Positions 32,416 through 36,336 of a stretch of DNA of 36,336 bases are shown here, one piece after another. Position numbers and translations under genes: made by a program. Source of the DNA: Flavobacteriaceae bacterium (lineage in GTDB: Bacteria; Bacteroidota; Bacteroidia; Flavobacteriales; Flavobacteriaceae); contig JAOZVI010000011.1 in the NCBI GenBank assembly GCA_029938265.1, forward strand, positions 1 through 36,336, given 5' to 3'. The notes under the pieces were generated by a model that saw only the letters and a list, made by a program, of their open reading frames with translations, had not been told where the DNA came from and did not search any database. Within the stretch, counting starts at the first letter, position 1. Each line of letters opens with the position of its first letter.

Positions 32416-32924
32416 TTGAGCATCACAAAAAAAGATATAACCATACAATAGAATTTTTACAAAAAGTACTTCCTGCTCCTGCCACTATTTTAGATTTAGG
32501 TGTAAGAAACGAGATTAGTGAGTTATTGGAAACCCTCGGTTATACTGTTTATAACACAAAAGGAGAAGATCTGGATATTGATTTCCAAACTGTAAATAAT
32601 CAACAAATAGATGCCGTTACGGCTTTTGAAATATTTGAACATTTATTAGCGCCTTATAATGTTTTAAAAGCAATTAAAGCCAAAAAACTGATTACAACAA
32701 TTCCTTTAAAATTATGGTTTGCAGATGCTTATCGAAGTAAAACGGATAAATGGGATCGGCATTATCACGAGTTTGAAGATTGGCAATTTGACTGGTTGTT
32801 AGAAAAATCAGGATGGGATATCAAGACCTCTGAAAAATGGACAAGTCCGATAAATAAGATTGGTATTCGACCAATTTTAAGAAAATTTACACCTCGATAT
32901 TACGCTGTTTACGCTGAACGATAA
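32412..32924 (+). CDS. Class I methyltransferase-like protein with a degenerate SAM motif
   Basis: 170 residues. ATILDLGVRNEISELLETLGY (about 24-44) sits where a SAM-binding LDxGxGxG motif would be, but the glycines are replaced (LDLGVRN). VTAFEIFEHLLAPYNVL is the usual motif after strand four, and WDRHYHEFEDWQFDWLLEKSGW resembles the late part of glycan-associated methyltransferases. SAM binding is therefore doubtful but not excluded, as some family members vary here. It begins with ATGA overlapping the YfhO stop (32412-32415), so it is translationally coupled, and is 11 bases before the GT4 gene. A glycan-modifying methyltransferase is the best guess. Confidence 0.7.
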   Translation: MIEHHKKRYNHTIEFLQKVLPAPATILDLGVRNEISELLETLGYTVYNTKGEDLDIDFQTVNNQQIDAVTAFEIFEHLLAPYNVLKAIKAKKLITTIPLKLWFADAYRSKTDKWDRHYHEFEDWQFDWLLEKSGWDIKTSEKWTSPINKIGIRPILRKFTPRYYAVYAER

Positions 32925-32935
32925 ATTTAGTTTTT

Positions 32936-34132
32936 ATGCGAATTGGTATGATCTTAGATAAAATATTTCCTCCCGATCCCAGGGTTGAAAATGAAGCTGT
33001 TGCTTTGATCGAAAATGGTTATCAGGTATTTTTATTTTGTCTTAAATATGGTAACGAATCTGCTAATGAAGTAATTAATAAAATTCAGGTAAAAAGATAT
33101 ACTTCAAATAAACTGGAATATAAACTTTCGGCTTTGGCCTATACTTTTCCTTTTTATACAAATTCCATGTCAAAAAAAATTGCTCATTTCTTATCTGAAA
33201 ATAGAATTGAAGCAATTCATATTCACGATATTCGAATTGCAGAAGCTGTTTATAAAGCAAATAAAAAGTTTGGTTTACCAACAGTTTTAGACCTGCACGA
33301 TAACATGCCGGAAGTGATGAAGGAATATCCTCATTTGCAAAATTTTCCGGGTAAACAGTTGATCTCTCCACAAAAGTGGAAAAAGAAAGAGGAAGAATTT
33401 ATTGCCAAAGCAGATAAAGTAATCACAGTTTCCAAAGAATTCGTTGAAGAAGTTCAAAAAAGAACCCAGATCAATAATGATAAAATTGTTTTGGTACCAA
33501 ATACGGTTCAAAGATCCTTTTATGCGAAAGCAAAAATAGAAAATAGTATTTTAGATAAATATAAGGGTCATTTTGTAATTCTTTATTTAGGTGATACAGC
33601 ATTAAGAAGAGGATTGCAAACAGCAATAGATTCTGTTGAAAATTTAAAATTGAAGATTCAAAATTTAAAATTGGTTATTGTTGGAAAAAGTACAACAGAT
33701 AATATTTTAAAAGAACAGGTTAGAGATAAGGATTTAGATAATTTTGTTGATTTTGAAGGCTGGCAAGATGTTTCACTTTTCCCTTCCTATATTATGGCAA
33801 GTGACATTTGTATTTCACCACTTTACAGAAATCCGCAACATGATGTGGCTTATGCAAACAAACTTTTTCAGTATATGAGTTTTACAAAGCCTGTTTTGGT
33901 AAGTGATGCAACTGCTCAAAAAAACTTGATAGATAGAACAAAAAGCGGGCTGGTTCATAAAGAAAAAGATGCAGAAGATTTTGCTGAAAAATTGATGATA
34001 TTATATAAAGATCCGATTCTACGTGAACAATTAGGTAAAAACGGTAAAAGGTTTATTGAAGAAGATTTTGTTTGGGAAAAAGTTTCTAGTAATTTAGTAG
34101 ATATTTATGATGAATTTAATATCAATATATGA
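32936..34132 (+). CDS. Glycosyltransferase family 4 protein
   Basis: 398 residues, GT-B fold. The N-terminal domain starts MRIGMILDKIFPPDPRVENEA and includes IHIHDIRIAEAVY and VLDLHDNMPEV. The C-terminal nucleotide-sugar domain starts at about 213 (FVILYLGDTALRRGLQTAI) and contains SDICISPLYRNPQHD, then ANKLFQYMSFTKPVLVSD, which is the usual donor-binding region (E/Q-x-KPV). There is no signal peptide; the protein is probably peripheral at the inner membrane. A 14-bp in-frame direct repeat at 33639-33673 duplicates NLKL. The stop overlaps the following GT4 ATG by four bases. Acceptor and sugar are unknown. Confidence 0.85.
   Translation: MRIGMILDKIFPPDPRVENEAVALIENGYQVFLFCLKYGNESANEVINKIQVKRYTSNKLEYKLSALAYTFPFYTNSMSKKIAHFLSENRIEAIHIHDIRIAEAVYKANKKFGLPTVLDLHDNMPEVMKEYPHLQNFPGKQLISPQKWKKKEEEFIAKADKVITVSKEFVEEVQKRTQINNDKIVLVPNTVQRSFYAKAKIENSILDKYKGHFVILYLGDTALRRGLQTAIDSVENLKLKIQNLKLVIVGKSTTDNILKEQVRDKDLDNFVDFEGWQDVSLFPSYIMASDICISPLYRNPQHDVAYANKLFQYMSFTKPVLVSDATAQKNLIDRTKSGLVHKEKDAEDFAEKLMILYKDPILREQLGKNGKRFIEEDFVWEKVSSNLVDIYDEFNINI
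33639..33673. repeat. 14-bp in-frame direct repeat AAAATTTAAAATTG, 21-bp period
   Basis: Copies at 33639-33652 and 33660-33673 in the GT4 gene at the start of the donor domain. The 21-bp period keeps the frame and gives ENLKLKIQNLKLVIV. It has the same period and AT-rich style as the repeat at 26361-26394. Confidence 0.6.
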
Positions 34133-35406
34133 AAGCATTGATCATCACATATTATTGGCCTCCTGCTGGGGGAAGTGGCGTTCAACGTTGGTTGAAATTT
34201 GTAAAATATTTACAGGATTTTGATATTGAACCTGTTGTTTATACGGTGGAAGATCCTAAATATGCATTGATCGATGAAACTTTGGAAATGGAAGTTCCTA
34301 AAAATTTAAAAGTTTTAAAACAGCCAATTTGGGAACCTAATAATTTATTAACTCTATTCAAAAGCAAACAACAAAAGACCAGCGCAGGTTTTTTGGATCC
34401 GAATCCTTCTTTTTTAGAAAAGCAATTGCAATATATACGTGCAAATTATTTTATTCCGGATGCCAGAAAATTTTGGGTGAAACCATCCGTAAGATTTCTT
34501 TCAGAATATTTGAGAAATAATAAAGTAGATGTAGTTATCACAACTGGTCCACCACATAGTTTGCATTTGATTGGAATGGAATTGAAAAAAAGATTCCCTA
34601 TTAAATGGATTTCCGATTTTAGAGATCCGTGGTCAGATATTGATTATTTTCATCAGTTACCTTTAACAGAAAAAACCATTCAAAAGCATAAAGAATTAGA
34701 AAAGAAAGTTTTACAACAATCGGATGCAGTGATTGTTATAGGGAAAACCATGAAGGAGAAATTTGATAAATTCAATAGAAATATTCATGTTATCAGTAAT
34801 GGATTTGATGGAGATATAGCAGCTAGTGAAAAAGAGTTGGATAAAAAATTCTCCATCACCCATATCGGATTAATGAATGCTGATAGAAATCCGAAAATAT
34901 TATGGGAGGTATTATCAGAAATTAAGAATGAGAATTCAGAATTTGCAAAGGATCTGGAAATAAAATTAATTGGTGAAGTTGCAAAGGAAGTAAAAAATTA
35001 TATTGCTGATCTTAAATTGGAGAAAAATACAAAATATATCACTTATGTTCCTCATCAAAAAGTTATAGCATATCAAAAAATGGCACAGGTATTATTATTA
35101 GCTGTGAATAATGTTGCCTCTGCAAAAGGAATTATCACTGGTAAAATATTTGAATATTTACAGGCGAAACGACCAATAGTTGCAATTGCTCCTAAAGATG
35201 GAGATTTGGCAGAAATTATTAGCAAAACAAATTCAGGTTTTGTTGTTGATTTTGATGATAAAGAAAAATTAAAGGAAGTTATAAAAAATTATTATCATAG
35301 TTATAAAAATAAGATATTGCAAATTGACTCTAAAAATATAAATCAATTTCACCGTAAAAATCTTACAAAGGAATTAGCTGATGTAATACATTCAATTATT
35401 AATTGA
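34129..35406 (+). CDS. Glycosyltransferase family 4-like protein
   Basis: 425 residues, GT-B fold. It begins MKALIITYYWPPAGGSGVQRWLKFVKYL, the glycine-rich acceptor-side loop typical of this GT4 subgroup, with VVITTGPPHSLHLIG and KWISDFRDPWSD following. The C-terminal domain has ISNGFDGD, then FSITHIGLMNADRNP, and GKIFEYLQAKRPIVAIAPKDGD, which is the donor-binding EYLQAKRPI region. There is no signal peptide. It is the last gene of the plus-strand glycan run and ends inside a strong hairpin terminator. It starts with a four-base overlap on the previous GT4, so both enzymes probably act on one glycan. Confidence 0.85.
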   Translation: MKALIITYYWPPAGGSGVQRWLKFVKYLQDFDIEPVVYTVEDPKYALIDETLEMEVPKNLKVLKQPIWEPNNLLTLFKSKQQKTSAGFLDPNPSFLEKQLQYIRANYFIPDARKFWVKPSVRFLSEYLRNNKVDVVITTGPPHSLHLIGMELKKRFPIKWISDFRDPWSDIDYFHQLPLTEKTIQKHKELEKKVLQQSDAVIVIGKTMKEKFDKFNRNIHVISNGFDGDIAASEKELDKKFSITHIGLMNADRNPKILWEVLSEIKNENSEFAKDLEIKLIGEVAKEVKNYIADLKLEKNTKYITYVPHQKVIAYQKMAQVLLLAVNNVASAKGIITGKIFEYLQAKRPIVAIAPKDGDLAEIISKTNSGFVVDFDDKEKLKEVIKNYYHSYKNKILQIDSKNINQFHRKNLTKELADVIHSIIN

Positions 35407-35417
35407 ATGTATATTTT
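35386..35417 (+). terminator. Rho-independent terminator of the glycan operon, overlapping the GT4 stop codon
   Basis: Perfect 13-bp arms, ATACATTCAATTA (35386-35398) and TAATTGAATGTAT (35400-35412), flank a single central base and are followed by ATTTT. The stop codon TGA of the GT4 gene (35404-35406) is within the second arm. Confidence 0.65.
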
Positions 35418-35426
35418 CTCAATTGT

Positions 35427-35451
35427 AAAAAATCAAAATTGTTTGTTTGAT
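35427..35451 (-). terminator. Terminator of the small outer-membrane protein gene
   Basis: On the minus strand ATCAAA (35446-35451) pairs with TTTGAT (35432-35437) across an 8-base loop, followed by a run of six T (plus-strand A-run 35427-35432). It lies 9 bases past the stop of the minus-strand gene. Confidence 0.45.
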
Positions 35452-35459
35452 ATGATTTT

Positions 35460-36056
35460 TTAGAACAGTTTTGCAATACCAAATCCAAAAGAAAGACTAT
35501 CATAAGCATCAATATTTATGTCATATGTTAATGCTCCAAATATTTCCCAGTTATTTGGAATATGGAATGGAACTTCTACACCGAATCTAACCAATGCAAA
35601 GTTTTCATCTTTCGAAAACTCCATACCTCCACCAGCCATTAAAGCTAAATGTTCCATAGGCTTATAGGATAGCATTATTGCTGGTGCGATAGGGTAGCTA
35701 CGTTCAATACCTGGTATTTCCACTTCCTCATTTTTAGCAAAGTATTTATTACCGGATTCACTTTGACCTTCTACAATAAACTCTTCGACAATAATATCCG
35801 TATGTAAGCCTAATGCCCATTTTTCATTAAATGCATAATTGTAATTAAAACCAAATGAAGGTAATGAAATCCATTTGTCACCTGAGTCATTCTTAACTCC
35901 TGATCGGATATGGGTGTGACTCAAAACCAAAGAAATCGCATGTTTCTTATGATGTTCTTCATGATTTTCTTCGTGTTCAGTTTCCTGAGCACAAGAATTA
36001 TAATTACTAAAAAACAGAAGAAAAGCTACTAAAAAAAAGATGCGGTAATTTATCAT
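35460..36056 (-). CDS. Small outer-membrane beta-barrel-like protein with histidine-rich N-terminus
   Basis: 198 residues. A signal peptide (about 1-23, ending NSCA before QETE) is followed by a short charged segment with seven histidines between residues 28 and 49 (H28, H32, H35, H36, H39, H47, H49). Alternating beta-strands end in SFGFGIAKLF, with a terminal phenylalanine typical of outer-membrane barrels. FGFNYNYAFNEKWALGLHTDI and EIFGALTYDINIDA are typical strand pairs. An eight-stranded barrel is plausible from length. The histidine cluster suggests metal binding, but this is inference. I do not recognise a named family. It is convergent with the glycan operon and divergent from wecB. 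Confidence 0.7.
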   Translation of the reverse strand: MINYRIFFLVAFLLFFSNYNSCAQETEHEENHEEHHKKHAISLVLSHTHIRSGVKNDSGDKWISLPSFGFNYNYAFNEKWALGLHTDIIVEEFIVEGQSESGNKYFAKNEEVEIPGIERSYPIAPAIMLSYKPMEHLALMAGGGMEFSKDENFALVRFGVEVPFHIPNNWEIFGALTYDINIDAYDSLSFGFGIAKLF

Positions 36057-36126
36057 AACAGAAAAAGTTTAAAATGGATAAATGATTTATTTAAGATAAT
36101 ACGGATAATTTTTTAGGTGATTATAA

Positions 36127-36134
36127 CAAAGATA
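36127..36134 (-). promoter_or_regulatory. Putative -7 promoter box of the His-rich outer-membrane protein gene
   Basis: Minus-strand TATCTTTG is a perfect TAnnTTTG, about 70 bases before the ATG at 36056. No TTG is found at the expected -33 distance. Confidence 0.4.
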
Positions 36135-36238
36135 TAGTTTTATTTGAATCTAATGTTAACGGAAGTTGTAAATTAGTCAGACCATCTTTTTTGAACATTA
36201 AACGCAATCATCTGTGGGTATTCTTAAGTAATAAAGTT

Positions 36239-36246
36239 TATATTTG
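36239..36246 (+). promoter_or_regulatory. Putative -7 promoter box of wecB
   Basis: TATATTTG is a perfect TAnnTTTG, 36 bases upstream of the ATG at 36283. The -33 element is not clear. Confidence 0.45.
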
Positions 36247-36282
36247 AAGCTTATTAAACCCGATATGAAAATTTAATATTGA

Positions 36283-36336
36283 ATGAAGAAAATTGTAACC
36301 ATTTTAGGAGCTCGTCCACAATTTGTTAAGGCAGCT
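36283..36336 (+). CDS. wecB: UDP-N-acetylglucosamine 2-epimerase (non-hydrolysing), partial at right edge
   Basis: Only the first 18 codons are in the window: MKKIVTILGARPQFVKAA. The GxRPQxxKxA block directly after the first strand is the N-terminal signature of non-hydrolysing UDP-GlcNAc 2-epimerases, which make UDP-ManNAc for surface polysaccharides. This fits the preceding glycosyltransferase run. The ATG at 36283 is placed as in relatives, and a promoter box lies just upstream. Confidence 0.8.
   Translation, partial: MKKIVTILGARPQFVKAA

Noticed and set aside
1-36336. CRISPR array, prophage, insertion sequence, tRNA or rRNA
   Set aside because: No spacer-repeat array, transposase, integrase, phage structural gene or cloverleaf-like intergenic sequence was seen; intergenic regions are all under 300 bases.

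Overview
The window looks like chromosomal DNA of an AT-rich member of the Bacteroidota, most likely Flavobacteriia-related. The pointers are many intergenic matches to the Bacteroidota -7 promoter box TAnnTTTG, weak or absent Shine-Dalgarno sequences, a long HemC-HemD fusion of the flavobacterial type, and lineage-typical families (DUF4159, DUF4834, DUF4922, a NagZ-AmiE fusion, a YfhO family membrane protein). I see no rRNA, tRNA, CRISPR array, prophage or insertion sequence. No gene-free stretch exceeds 300 bases; the longest is 15504-15779 (276 bases).

Layout. 1-2212 (minus): indolepyruvate oxidoreductase iorA-iorB, with iorB running off the left edge. 2382-3536: YqhD-type aldehyde reductase. 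3660-6060: a HemC-HemD-like fusion that has lost the cofactor-attachment cysteine and other catalytic residues, followed by a membrane LytTR regulator. 6211-11605: five co-directional genes (YdfG-like SDR, ThDP enzyme, BASS-family transporter, extended SDR, classical SDR), preceded by a perfect 11-bp direct repeat with a 20-bp period that could be the LytTR site.

11627-23698 is a peptidoglycan-turnover neighbourhood. A minus-strand operon encodes a tandem GT2 protein, a GalT-like DUF4922 protein and a SpoIID/LytB protein without a signal peptide. It is divergent from the exo-muramidase gene namZ, and the shared intergenic region carries four copies of ATTATTGC. An AmpG-type muropeptide permease follows, then a plus-strand group: orphan E2 acyltransferase, DnaQ-like exonuclease and an exported NagZ-AmiE fusion. 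Read together, NagZ-AmiE and NamZ would degrade muropeptides in the periplasm and AmpG would import products. The GT2/DUF4922/SpoIID trio appears cytoplasmic and its role is unknown; this trio is the best candidate here for an undescribed system.

23739-29559 (minus): outer-membrane protein with a polybasic tail, GNAT-like protein, rsmE, DUF4159 protein, second BASS transporter and a PlsC-like acyltransferase. 29655-35406 (plus): DUF4834 protein, YfhO family protein, methyltransferase-like protein and two GT4 glycosyltransferases, a surface-glycan group. The window closes with a small His-rich outer-membrane protein (minus) and the first 18 codons of a wecB-type UDP-GlcNAc 2-epimerase (plus). 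All functions are inferred from sequence features and family knowledge; no database search was run.
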